Positions 20,270-30,857 of a stretch of 64,000 bases of DNA are shown in pieces; the stretch's first letter is position 1; every line of letters starts with the position of its first letter. The position numbers and the translations under genes were made by a program. The notes beneath the pieces were generated by a model. The model was given only the letters and a program-made list of their open reading frames with translations. It made no database searches and had not been told where the DNA came from. Origin of the DNA: Lottia gigantea (Eukaryota; Mollusca; Gastropoda; Lottiidae); the NCBI RefSeq assembly GCF_000327385.1, contig NW_008707426.1:331863-395862 (forward strand). The letters are read 5' to 3'.

Positions 20270-23200
20270 TTAATATCTAAATTTCATAGCCGATTTCGCC
20301 CATTTGGCATTCATACATTCAGTCGGTGGTATAAAGTCATCGGGGTTTGTAATTCCTTGGACGACGTCGTAGAAATTGGTCGTAACAGTGTCGGTGACGT
20401 TATCGTTTGAGACTATGACCATTGAAATAGGGTAGCAGTCTTTCATGCTGAATATACCTAAAAATGTTTCTCCTGCAACATATAAAACACGAAATTCACT
20501 ATATTTAATTACTAAAGACCATACCCAATTCTCTCCCCCACCCCTAACAAACAAGTCTAGCGGTAGGTCTGCTAACTATTACTCAAAGTCGATTGTCAGT
20601 TTGTCACTGGTGTCCATTCCATACAACTGTCAAGGTAGGCACAACAAGGACATACAACAAAGGACGTGAGAACGAAGACAAGGGAGTGAGGATTGGAAAT
20701 ACATAAAATACCAAAATAATATTATAAGCTATATTGCCACTCAGAAAAGGAAAAGTTGACAAACCCATATGTCTTTGAAGGGATTGTAAAGAGGTTTTCT
20801 AAAAATTGTATGTGGATCGGGGACACTGATAGCATCAACTTGTACCATTCCAATTTTCAATCTGTGGTTCCTGCAATTCCACTAAAACTAAGTGTTTGAT
20901 GACGTCACTAATCACAGAGGGCCTTATCTGATAAAGCATATTTTGCGATTAGTAACGTCATCAAACACTGAGTTTTAGTAGAACTGCGAGAACCACAGAC
21001 GTCTGATTAAAAATTGGAATGGTGCAAATTGAATGGTGCAAATTGATGCTATCAGTGTCCCCGATACACATAAAAAAATTTAGAAAACCTCTTTACAATC
21101 CCTTTAACAACACCTTTCACAATTTTCTTGATCGGATTTCAAGATGATACTTACGTTGTCTGAATGGGATTCGATCAGACCATTCTTGAGCGTAAACCAT
21201 TTCAGAGGGACCTCCAATAGAGAACTCGTTTTCAAAAGTGGCGTTTGGTGGAATGGCAAAGTTTCTCCATGGTCTGGGGATGGATTTGGTACAGGTTTTG
21301 GTTTTGAGATTATAATCGTACATGACGTTTTCGTTGTTGAGGATCAAAAATTCGTGAAATCTGAAAATGAAAAGTATTATGTTAATAGTGATTCGAACCC
21401 ATAGCACCTAATCACCTAGCGGATGCTAGAGGTCAGGTACACCTTGTTGGGTTTTTTGGGTACACTCTGGCGTGTTCTCGGATATACCACGAAATATTCT
21501 CATGTACACCAGGGTGTGTTCTCAGACCCTCATATGTTCTCTGAAACTAAATTGATGTGTTTTCAGGTACACCCTGGTTTGTTCTCAGGTACAGTCTGAT
21601 GCATTCTCAGGTCCATCCGGTGTGCTCCCAGATATTCCTGTTCTGTTCTGAGTATAGCTTGATGTGTTTTCGGGTACACCCTATTGTGTTCTCAGGTACA
21701 ACCTGATGTGTTCTCAGGTACAACCTGTTCTGTTCTCAGGTACAACCTGTTGTGTTCTCAGGTACACCCTGATGTGTTCTCAGGTATTCCTGTTGTGTTC
21801 TCAGGTACACACCGATGTATTCTCGGGTACGACCTGTTGTGTTCTCAGGTACAACCTGTTGTGTTCTCAGGTATACCCTGATGTGTTCTCAGGTACACAC
21901 CGATGTATTCTCGGGTACACCTAGTGTGTTCCCAGGTATTCCTGATGTGTTCTCTAGGTACAGCTTGATGTGTTCTCAGGTATACCCCGATGTGTCTCCT
22001 GGTATCACTATGACGTTATTAGGTGCTAAGGTGGTTACAAATGTATGTATTACTTACTGTCTGCCGGGGATGATGACATTTTCTTCTTCAAAAATAGCCT
22101 GTCGTTTGTTAATGGCGTCGTAGGCTATGAAATATCGGTTGAAGATATCGTCCTCATGGTTATATTGGTTAGCTCGGAACTAAAATAACATAATTTAAGA
22201 ATTACAATAATAAGATATTTTCATTGTTAAAAAGTGCTCAGTGCATCAATTATAGAGCTATATAGAAATACCACTGTTAAAATAGTGCCCAGTGTATCAA
22301 TTGTAGAGCTATATAGAAATACCGCTGTTAAAATAGTTCTCAATACATCAATTGTAGAGCGATATAGAAATACCACTGTTAAAATATCGCCTAATACATC
22401 AATTGTAGATCGATATAGAAATACCACTGTTCAAATAGTGCTCAATACATCAATTGTAGAGCGATATAGAAATACCACTGTTAAAATAGCGCTCAATACA
22501 TCAATTGTAGAGCGATATAGAAATACCTCTGTTAAAATATCGCCTCAATACATCAATTGTAGAGCGATATAGAAATACTACTGTTAAAATAGTGCTCAAT
22601 GCATCAATTGTAGAGCGATATCGAAATACAACTGTTAAGATAGTGCCCAACACACCAATTGTAGAGCGATATAGAAATACCTCTGTTAAAATAGTGCCCA
22701 ATATATCAAATTGTGGAGCGATATAGAAATATTGAAACAGAACTTGAATCATGTTGTTACTCAGAGTTTCATGCTATGCAATCTTCAGACAACTGACCTT
22801 TTTCAGCCTGCGTTCCTACTGAAGTTGGACACTTCGAGACAAGTTCGGAACGTTAGTTTAGAGAAGTGTGCTAGGGGCATAAATGATGGAAAGCTGTTCA
22901 GTTAAATGCAAGTTACAACTTTTGGTTTTATTTGTTTAGGCTTTATCTCTGCTATGAATGGACCAGGATATTTTGTAATTATTATTTTTCAATTTGTTAT
23001 GCCGAAGGTTTTTTGAGAGTTTTGTCACTGTTTTTGGTGATATTTTTCAGTTATTGAAGACTTGATTTGGAACGATCTAATTTGATGACAGTTCTACTTT
23101 TAAAGATTTTAAGATCGTGGTAATACTCAGATCTAAAAAATGGCAAATCAAATATTCTGTTAAGTAGTTTTGCTGTGAATAATTAGCGATTCCTCAATAC

Positions 23201-24140
23201 AAGGCTGTGGTTTTATGGAAATAAAATGAATGGAGTTTTACGTCCTACTCTTCTGCACCTAATTTGACAACGCCATGCAGGGTGCAATGAGGGACCTTTT
23301 TCCAGGAGAGCGGCGTTAGCCTACTATATTTTGGCACACGGGGACCTCGGTTTATTGTTCCATCCGAACAACTTGACGCTTTTTTCCATGGCAGCTCCTC
23401 CGACAAGGAGAAACCGGGTTTAAAAATCGGGCCTCAACTTGTTCAATATGAATATAAGTTATCTAATTTTATCAGTAAATGTATCTCTATAGAAAATCTA
23501 ACTTTGAAGTTTTCAGTATGTCATGTTATCTACGTTACTTTTATTTCATGAATGGGCAAGTTTTTGTTATCATTTGATCCAGCCAATAACCGATCGTTAC
23601 TCGAATCTCGAAAGAGGTTGATGTACGATAATGTTCACTATTTTATACAGATTGTGTGTTATTTAGTTATGGTGGGGTACAAATAGCATTACCGTCTCCC
23701 CCGCCCCCTTTCTTTAAATCCTTTCAATTTTGACATTTTCTCTAAGGTTTTCCCTGCAATCTATTTTGCAAAGAACGACTTAAATCATAATTGTCCAATT
23801 TTTTTTTTGCTAGACTACAAAGCGCCTTATTACCTCGAATATATGTAATTAGTCTTCAGAATTACAGAAATGTACGAAAATCGCTCAATTCCTTAAAAAA
23901 TATCTGAAACTAGGAATTTCCCAATTTCTATATAATGTTTTTTTCTATTCTATTTACATATACATATATTCTATATACCGAACAGTTTTATTTAAATATT
24001 CAAAAAATTAACCCAAGAATGACCACTGAGATGAAAACAATAATTAAACTCACCGTCATTTCCAAGGGGGTAATACACGGTGAGGGAAGCTGAGCCCAGG
24101 CCACGGTGGCCATAGCCAAAACAATTATAACAATCTTCAT
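20270..24140 (-). CDS. Ependymin-related secreted protein, 205 aa
   Basis: Minus-strand exons in consistent phase: 24054-24140, 22058-22179, 21155-21360, 20270-20472 (618 nt). Ependymin-related proteins are small secreted glycoproteins with conserved cysteines, abundant in mollusc secretions and shell matrices. The signal peptide MKIVIIVLAMATVAWA precedes QLPSPCITPLEM. Then come FNRYFIAYDAINKRQAIFEE (a typical early β-strand region), EFLILNNENVMYDYNLKTKT ahead of a Cys, a KSIPRPWR segment, and a C-terminal part with MKDCYPISMV, TTNFYDVVQGI and NPDDFIPPTEC. NAT, NVT and similar N-glycosylation sequons occur. Length and cysteine spacing fit the family. Intron 1 carries a 51-bp minisatellite and intron 2 a 22-bp one. 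A second, alternative terminal exon lies at 18480-18679. A TATA box lies 74 bases upstream of the start codon. Confidence 0.85.
20510..20595 (+). repeat. Rep-J-like short repeat
   Basis: ACTAAAGACCATACCCAATT and AACAAGTCTAGCGGTAGG resemble Rep-J at 6490. It lies in ependymin intron 3. Confidence 0.4.
20778..21105. repeat. Rep-B fold-back element, full length
   Basis: Both ends are intact: AAGGGATTGTAAAGAGGTTT and AAACCTCTTTACAATCCCTTT. Both arms and the central CTAATCACAGAGGGCCTTAT / GCGATTAGTAACGTCATC segment are present. The phrase AATGGTGCAAATTG is locally duplicated. It lies in ependymin intron 3. Confidence 0.92.
21420..22010. repeat. 22-bp minisatellite in ependymin intron 2
   Basis: The unit is GGTACAACCTGTTGTGTTCTCA with variants (ACCCTGATGTG, ATTCCTGTTGTG). 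About 26 copies, more degenerate at the left. All three plus-strand frames are open for long stretches, which is characteristic of a repeat and not of a gene. Confidence 0.95.
22225..22735. repeat. 51-bp minisatellite in ependymin intron 1
   Basis: The unit contains CATCAATTGTAGAGCGATAT, AGAAATACCACTGTTAAAAT and AGTGCTCAATA. About ten copies. The period of 51 keeps frames open on both strands. Its left end lies about 45 bases from exon 2 (22058-22179). The sequence just right of it recurs at the right end of the 21-bp array at 28920-29690. Confidence 0.95.
22736..23216. other. Ependymin intron 1: flank shared with the 29.7-kb array, otherwise unique
   Basis: 22736-22800 (AACAGAACTTGAATCATGTT, CAGACAACTGACC, TTTTCAGCCTGCG) matches 29675-29745. 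The rest is AT-rich without an exon. Confidence 0.55.
23217..23440 (-). repeat. SINE-1, internally rearranged copy
   Basis: AAAATGAATGGAGTTTTACG, TCCTACTCTTCTGCACC, CGCCATGCAGGGTGCAATGA and ACGGGGACCTCGGTTTATTG match SINE-1 on the minus strand. The tRNA-like head is missing. Confidence 0.75.
23441..24053. other. Ependymin intron 1, exon-proximal part
   Basis: AT-rich, with a C-rich patch near 23698 and a Rep-A piece at 23845-23940. No exon seen. Confidence 0.4.
23845..23940 (+). repeat. Rep-A fragment
   Basis: AATTAGTCTTCAGAATTACA, GAAATGTACGAAAATCGC and GAAACTAGGAATTTCCC match the first third of Rep-A. Confidence 0.65.
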
Positions 24141-24213
24141 GGTAGTAATACAGGGCTCCCTCCAATACAAAATCTTACTATCAAAAGGGGTGGGTAACTA
24201 CCGTACAGTTTAG

Positions 24214-24220
24214 TTTTATA
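24214..24220 (-). promoter_or_regulatory. TATA box of the ependymin-related gene
   Basis: TATAAAA reads on the minus strand 74 bases before the start codon at 24140. A start of transcription about 30 bases downstream would leave a leader of roughly 45 bases. A strong TATA box suits a highly expressed secreted protein. Confidence 0.6.
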
Positions 24221-25369
24221 CCTTAGGTCATGTGATGAAGGTGCCACGTGCTACCCAGAACATCCCCCCATGTGATAAGAAACTGGTCCATTTTCTTTAA
24301 TTTCATTTTGAAAATATCAATTATCATTATCGGGGACCGTTCACACGACTATATCAGGTTGGTTGTAATCTGAACGGGATGGGGTTTTTTTTCGTTTTCT
24401 GATATTTTTAGTCTCAGTGGTAATCTTACTAGATTTCTCCCAAATGTATTTGGTATTTTTAATAATTCAAAGCGTGGCGTGTAGAACATTTCTTGATGAA
24501 TAATGAATTATGGGATATAGAAAAATTAAAGTAAAGGAAAATGACAGACTCTTTGGGTTTCGTTATATATCCCACAATTCCATATTTTATCTTGAAACTT
24601 GTTTAACATGACATGCTTTGATTGGTTAAAGATACAACTTTTGGGACAAGCGTTTGATAGAAACTGTTTAGATTACAATGTAGAATAAAAATATCATAAA
24701 ACAAAAAAGATACAAAATTGTAAATATAATTTATATTAGATTGGTAGTCATTCGGATAAGATAAAATGAGAACAGATACAAAATCATGGTAGTTTTGCTT
24801 CAGGTAGTGCATGCGAAAAAAAACCCCGAATGACAGCAATTTACTAGATTGTGCTCTGATAAGATATAGAACGCTAAGATGTGAGAAACACAGAGAGTGG
24901 TTGAACCTAGTACATGGGCTCAATCCACTAGGGGGCTCAACCCGGAGTCTTTAACCTTCCGACAGTCCGACAGATCATTAACAGGCATTAAAATCATTGG
25001 CAGGGATCCCAACTAACTTAAGTCCACAGGCACCCAATAATCTTATTGTGTCACTGGTGAAAACCTCAAGCATAAAAAATCAATTGTAGACGGGGCTTTA
25101 GGAAAATTGATATAAAATCAAAGTCTAATCTAGAATAGTAGTAGAGCTGAACATATGAAGTGGTGTTCAATATCTTACGGATTGATGATAACAACTACAG
25201 AGTAGACTATAGATATAGATAACATTATTCAATTTGGTGTGCACTTTCATACGCCTTCGGTCAAAATTTGTGTAAACCATACTTCCAAAAACGATGTCTT
25301 GCTGATGGTTATTTATTGAAAACCGGTGGCGGCGTCAGCCTTTCGAGACAGGTGACAGAATGGCTCAAT
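24221..25369. other. Intergenic stretch between ependymin and CBM20 genes
   Basis: No coding exon seen. A 106-codon minus-strand open frame at 24603-24923 is AT-driven and overlaps the dispersed repeat Rep-H. A few phrases near 25340 (GGCGTCAGCC) are unremarkable. Confidence 0.45.
24655..24760 (+). repeat. Rep-H dispersed repeat
   Basis: TTTAGATTACAATGTAGAAT, AAAAAAGATACAAAATTGTA and TTAGATTGGTAGTCA match 61545-61640. Confidence 0.55.
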
Positions 25370-25620
25370 AGGGAGACAACACTGTCTAGGCTTAATTCAA
25401 AATGCGGCAACTTTGTGGAGGCGTCATAGTTACAAGCCTCTCATGGTGTGTCTAAAAATGATCTCCAAAAAAAAAACTCTCAAAAAATTGAATTGATATG
25501 ATACAATTTAACTTATTTTTTGGGCCAAAAACTGTAAAAATTATATTTCAAATTTGTTAAAAAGTGGAGGGTACAGTTTGCGGTGCAAATGCCCTCGCTC
25601 CCCTATACCCCCACTGGCGT
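25370..25620 (-). repeat. Rep-I dispersed repeat
   Basis: TTCAAAATGCGGCAACTTTG, AGGCGTCATAGTTACAAGCC, TCTCATGGTGTGTCTAA and AAAGTGGAGGGTACAG match 33230-33520. A short piece (GGCGTCTTGTCGC) also occurs near 2690 and 3025. Confidence 0.65.
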
Positions 25621-25794
25621 CCAAAGCATAAAGTGGGATAAAAATGGGCGAATTGGTCAATTCGGGAGATACGATGAAAAAAATATACTGTCATTAATTA
25701 ATATTTCAAAATTCCATTGTTTTTCCCACAAACTTTTGCTCGAAAAACATTGATTACAACCACATGCCCGTAACGGATTGAAAGTTAAAGAGAC

Positions 25795-26085
25795 ATGTAG
25801 TCCTTTTATTTTACCAATCATAGCTAAGCTAATCAGTAATAGTGTTCACAGCTCACCATCGAAATTGGAGCCTTCAAATCCTTGTGTGTCCAGAATTATC
25901 TGAGTTTGAATATTAAAATGACGACTTGTCAATCTAAGATATTCTGTGATATATAGAAATAGTGAGTAAAATTTCTAGTTTGAAGTATTTTGAAAGGAAT
26001 TAGGTTTTCGTACATTTCTAGTACTTCTGAAGACTATATTTATACATATATTCAAGACTAAAATCGACCCCCCAAAATGGCATAC
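25795..26085 (-). repeat. Rep-A element
   Basis: On the minus strand: GACTATATTTATACATATAT near the outer end, TTTCTAGTACTTCTGAAG, then GGATTTGAAGG-like and CTAAGCTAATCAGTAATAG segments. The right border is about 250 bases upstream of the CBM20 gene. Confidence 0.75.
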
Positions 26086-26332
26086 CTGTCTCGTTAATCA
26101 TCCTGATCCCTGTTAAGAATTAAGAAACAACTTTTCAGGTAATATTAATAAATATTTTAGTTTTAATGCGGTCAAAAAAAAACGTCCTCATAGAAAACAA
26201 TCGACACAACGTTATTTCTTTGTCTTTAAGGCATTATGACGTCATAATCAGTAACTTAACTGTTTCGACCAGATAAGTTGCGTTTTTCAAGTTTTCTTGA
26301 AGATTTTCGGAATATTTTAGAATATTTTCGCT

Positions 26333-28627
26333 ATGCCGATACAAACCGTAAAAGTTCCTGTTGTTTTTGAGGTGGAGTTCAGCCCCGCATCGGAAGATAT
26401 TGTTCCTTGCCTAGTTGGTTCGCTGAAAGAATTGGGAACATGGAACAGACTCAATGGTCTTGTGGCTAGGAAAATCGACGAAGTTTCAACGAAATGGACA
26501 GTGGAATTAGAGATTCCTCAGATGTCGTTCTTCTTCTTTAACTGGACGATGACGAAAAATGGGCATTTTTATGAAGAGGAGCCTATAGGATGCAGAAAAG
26601 CCAATGTCGGCGTTTTTGGAGGTGTCTTCAAATCCGAATACGGAGAAAGCTGGACCGAGTTCTCTTCATTTTGCGGATGCCATATTTCAATGAGCACTCA
26701 TTATGTTCTGAATGTTGATGAACAGATCGTTGTGATGGGTTCTGGAAAGCTGCTTGGGAACTGGAAGACCTGGGTTCCTGCTGCCTTGGACGATCCTGTA
26801 ACTTCTGTGTGGACAGCAAATTTTGAACTCGAGCAAGGAACAACAGAAGAGTTCAAGTGGGTCATTCTGAACCGACAAACTCGTGAGATACGACGATGGC
26901 AAGAAGAAGAAAATAGAATCATCAAGATTGAAACTGATCTAAAGAATAAAACTGTGTTTGTCCCTTGGGGTGGAAGATTTGTGAAGGAGGGGCTCATTAT
27001 TCCGGATGTTACTGTTGGGGACTGGAGTGGTAAGTGGTTTTATTTTTGTCACGGGGTGACCCACTGTGCTCGCATCTTCTTAAAGCTTTCCAGTGACTTT
27101 TTTGTTTTATTTTTTTTATTTCCCCACACATGTTAGAAGTTAGAATAATATTTTGGATACCAGTGGCTCAACACCCATAGGAATTGGTTGAACCCAAGCA
27201 ACCTTAAGTCCTTATTTCGGTTTTACATTGCGTTTTTTTTTTATTTCAGACTACCATCCTCAAAGTTTATCCAGATCATTCACAATCGACTGCATGATCG
27301 GATATGACGATGATGAAGCAGTAGAGATGAACAACTCTAACATGGAAGATACCAAACTTGCTTTAGAAATGGTGCCTAAAATACCATCAGCTGTAGGTTG
27401 CAGACAATATGTGGCACAAAAATTCTTGAAGGCCAACGAAGAACGAAACTTTTGCTTCATTATTGATACACTTGCTGGAGCGTTCGGTTTCAAAGAAGTC
27501 ACACAATTTGATTTGAAACATCTGAGAAACTTGCTAGTTTTAAAGACATCTCCTGGACAAGTTCTGAAGGCATTCAATACAGAAAAACAGAACTTTTTTT
27601 GCTTCACTGTGGATTTGTCAGCTGAAGTCGTCTGTCTTAGAGAATTCATTGATGCTGATGTATTACAACTACAGCTAGCTAGTATAGCCGTTACTGGTCC
27701 ATTTCCGGTGATAACTCCCTATATTGAAGAGGCGAAGAGGCAACTAATGTTACCGTCATCTCAAAACCTCCCAAGTCCAGAAGAGCCAAAAACATCTTTA
27801 TTGTCTGTCAAGTGTTATTTCAACAACGATAGAACCATTGTCAGCAGAGTTCCCATTCTCGACGATGACACAGATCTGTTGGAAGTAGTTATCGGTCATG
27901 GTGAAAGTCTAGGCTTTGTAGACAAAGTTGCCTTTCTTGATGATGACTTTGATTTAGAAGACAGAGTTACAGTTCTTCAAGGAAGCTTTAACTCGACTGA
28001 CAGAGTTACCGTTCATGATGGAAGTCTGGATTTAGAGGATAACGTTACTGTTTTTGGTGGAAGACAAGATCAGGACACTGTCAGAATGGAAAGGTGTCAG
28101 ATGATGGAAATAACGTTTTCTGATGATATGGTTAGAAAGATTCAAAACAATCAAGGTAAGAATATGCCATTTATGTCAGAGAAGTTGAACATTAACTCAA
28201 TTTCATTACAAATCGATGCCTATTAGTATGCCAACTGGACCACAAATAAAAAATTTAGGAGTCTACTTTGTAATAACATAATGTTTTCTCATACTTGCCT
28301 ACTGACCGCTTACTTCGCTTTGGTTAAGTGTTAAAACTTATTGGGATTGAAAAGAGGTTTTCTCAATTAGTAACTTAGTTTTAGTGGAATAGCAGGGACC
28401 ACAGACGTCTGATTGAAAATTGTAAATGGTGCAAATTGATGCTTTCAGTATCCCCGATACATATAATTGGTTGAATTATTTCATTAGATTTTTAATGAAT
28501 AATTTGGGTCTTTTTTTCAGTAGTTGAAACCAATACAAAACAAGATTGGTCTGGACCAAGACAAGCTCTTTACAGTGTGTTTATTGGATTGACCAACTAC
28601 TGTAGTCGTTTTGTATCTAAAAACTAA
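26333..28627 (+). CDS. Two-CBM20 (starch/glycogen-binding) protein with internal repeats, 569 aa
   Basis: Three exons in consistent phase: 26333-27029, 27250-28155, 28521-28627 (1,710 nt). There is no signal peptide or membrane helix, so the product should be intracellular. Two CBM20-like modules are visible: residues ~5-110 (PVVFEVEF, GSLKELGTW at 29-37, WTVELEIP) and ~117-213 (VMGSGKLLGNW around 134-144, VWTANFELEQGT, EEFKWVI). CBM20 binds α-glucans such as glycogen. A middle region then repeats a segment of about 40 residues (NFCFIIDTLAGAFGF versus NFFCFTVDLSAEVV). Residues 431-508 are six consecutive 13-residue repeats (for example DRVTVHDGSLDLE). No catalytic domain such as GDPD or a phosphatase is seen, which separates it from GPCPD1 and laforin. 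The gene model is strong; the protein as a whole I do not recognise. Confidence 0.85.
28340..28465. repeat. Rep-B element, internally deleted
   Basis: Left end GGGATTGAAAAGAGGTTTTC joins directly to the right arm (AGTAACTTAGTTTTAGTGG, ACCACAGACGTCTGATTG, GTATCCCCGATACAT). It lies in intron 2 of the CBM20 gene, 56 bases before exon 3. Confidence 0.75.
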
Positions 28628-28736
28628 ACTCAAACTATGTGTTTTATATGTAAAATCTGTGATATTTTATATTTTTTTCATTTATTTTTATGGGTATTTT
28701 CTTAGAAACATATTTTTTTGGATTATTTTGCTCTGT

Positions 28737-28742
28737 AATAAA
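28737..28742 (+). terminator. Candidate polyadenylation signal of the CBM20 gene
   Basis: AATAAA lies 110 bases after the stop codon at 28627, in an AT-rich 3' flank. Confidence 0.55.
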
Positions 28743-28919
28743 TGTATTGAGCACTATTTTAACAGTAACATTTCTTTATTCTCTATTTTATTTATTTATT
28801 CTATTTTTTTTTTTTTTATGTTTATTTTTTTTTTTTTTTTTGCATTGAGCACAATTTTTATATTATCTTTTATTTTATTTCATTATTTATTTATTTACAG
28901 CAAAGTTACTTACAGAGCA
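28743..28919. other. T-rich 3' flank of the CBM20 gene
   Basis: Long T runs at 28806-28841. GAGCACTATTTTAACAGT at 28749 reads as the reverse complement of one unit of the 51-bp array at 22225-22735; a second such piece lies at 29752. Confidence 0.5.
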
Positions 28920-29690
28920 AAATATTTTATAAAAATATTAATATATTTTATAGAAATATTAATATATTTTATAGAAATATTAATATATTTTATAGAAATA
29001 TTAACACATTTTATAGAAATATTAATATATTTGATAGAAATATTAAATATATTTGATAGAAATATTAAATATATTATATACAAATATTAATATATTTTAC
29101 AGAAATATTAATACATTTTAGAGAAATATTAATACATTTTATAGAAATATTTTAGAGAAATATTGATATATTTTAGAGAAATATTAATATATTTTATAGA
29201 AATATTAACACATTTTATAGAAATATTAATATATTTTATAAAAATATTAATATATTTTAGAGAAATATTAATATATTTTATAGAAATATTAATATATTTT
29301 AGAGAAATATTAATATATTTTAGAGAAATATTAATATATTTTAGAGAAATATTAATATATTTTATAGAAATATTAATACATTTTATAGAAATATTAATAT
29401 ATTTTATAAGAATATTAATATATTTCATAAAAATATTTTAGAGAAATATTAATATATTTCATAGAAATATTAATTTATTTCATAGAAATATTAATATATT
29501 TTATAGACATATTAATATATTTTATAAGAATATTAATATATTTCATAAAAATATTTTAGAGAAATATTAATATATTTCATAGAAATATTAATTTATTTCA
29601 TAGAAATATTAATATATTTTATAGACATATCAATATATTTTATAAAAATATTAATATATTTTATAGAAATATTAAAACAGAACTTGAATC
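28920..29690. repeat. 21-bp AT-only minisatellite, about 36 copies
   Basis: The unit is ATATTTTATAGAAATATTAAT with a few variants (TTTAGAGAAAT, TTTCATAAAAAT). The period of 21 keeps frames open on both strands (IYFIEIL repeats). Each unit is nearly palindromic around AATATT. The right flank (TTAAAACAGAACTTGAATCA) is shared with the 51-bp array at 22225-22735. Confidence 0.95.
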
Positions 29691-30084
29691 ATGTTATTAC
29701 TAGTTTCACATATGCAGACAACTAACCTATTTTCAGTCTGTGTCTCTGTTGAGCACTGTTTTAACAGTGAAAATATTGTATAATTGTATACATAAAATTA
29801 TTTTTTTGAAACTATATTATTATATGCAGTACTTTGAATAAACTTATTTTTAATTAATTTATCTGTTTCCTGCATTTGCTATCCCTTTATCCCCAGACCA
29901 TTCTTCTATCCTCGGCAGAAACTTTTGCATAGCGTTGGCATAATTTTCTCGATAGGATGGTAGGCCAGGAGTTTTATTCAAAAAAGATTCAGGGTTAAAT
30001 TACTGCATGGGTCGAGATATTTTCGGATTTTTCAACCAAGTTCCCCCCTTGGGACTGACATGGAAAAGCCTCTAGTCATTTCCC
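29691..30084. other. Flank of the 21-bp array, no gene seen
   Basis: 29691-29745 is the segment shared with 22736-22800. GAGCACTGTTTTAACAGTG at 29752 is an inverted piece of the 51-bp unit. The remainder is unique. Confidence 0.45.
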
Positions 30085-30165
30085 TCTTTGCACACTGCAT
30101 GGCAGTCTTCATTAGCCCAATTAGGTGCAGAAAAGTAGGACGTAAACTCCATTTATTTTCTATTC
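30085..30165 (+). repeat. SINE-1 3' fragment
   Basis: TTTGCACACTGCATGGC, TCTTCATTAGCCCAATTAG and AGAAAAGTAGGACGTAAAC match the SINE-1 3' end. Confidence 0.7.
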
Positions 30166-30265
30166 CAGCTTCTGATAGCTATTTCAACAGTTGCCTGCTT
30201 GATAAGCCATCTGTCAAAATAGCTATCAGAGGCTGGTATAGAGACAGATATTCGATTTATTGTAG
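30166..30265. repeat. Rep-K short fold-back element
   Basis: ATTCCAGCTTCTGATAGCTA is mirrored by TAGCTATCAGAGGCTGGTAT around a 50-base loop, followed by AGAGACAGATATTCG. Related pieces occur at 42660-42745 and 47440-47505. Confidence 0.7.
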
Positions 30266-30857
30266 GCCGCCTAAACAAGGCTCTTGCATGAATAAAAAAT
30301 TTAATTTAAAAGACAACATCCTGGATTTTTAAAATTTTTTATTTGACAGGGAAATATACAGACTCAAAGTGCCATAAGATAAAACATGAGAAGATCTTAA
30401 CCCATCAACTGCTAAGTATAACATTGCAACTTGTAATTAAGAATATCTAATCATTTGAATGTGTTTACGGACTGGAAAATTGTGGGGAAAAAAATAGATT
30501 GTGCCTTGATTATCAAGTGTTAATTCATAACTTTATAACTTTTACAAAAATTGTCCTTTGCATGATTGTTACGAAATAGAAAACTTAGGATTTCAATGAA
30601 GTCAACATATGTTTTAGGACAAAAGTAAAATTTTTAAACAAAAACAACTATATAAATAACCAAATCTGGACAAACCTATATCTATGAACCTTCTAGTAAG
30701 CCAGAGTTACTTGCCCCTGCTGTCATGTGACATGATTGCCTCACAACACAAGAACAAAAAAAAACATGGCTGAATTTGAATTTAGCTATGTCACCTTTCA
30801 GAATCCGCCAACCTTACATAGGTGGCACTTGATTGGCGATGTCTGCTCAATCCTGGC
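30266..30857. other. Intergenic stretch downstream of DNAJB11, no gene seen
   Basis: AT-rich, with no splice-consistent coding segment. Confidence 0.4.

Noticed and set aside
24603-24923. 106-codon minus-strand open frame
   Set aside because: AT-driven composition, overlaps Rep-H, and shows no motif or splice support.
28611-29090. 159-codon plus-strand open frame
   Set aside because: It starts inside the last CBM20 exon in another frame and runs through T-rich 3' flank into the 21-bp array.
29129-29441. Open frames on both strands made of Ile/Tyr/Phe repeats
   Set aside because: It is the 21-bp AT-only array. Both strands are open at once, as expected for a repeat.
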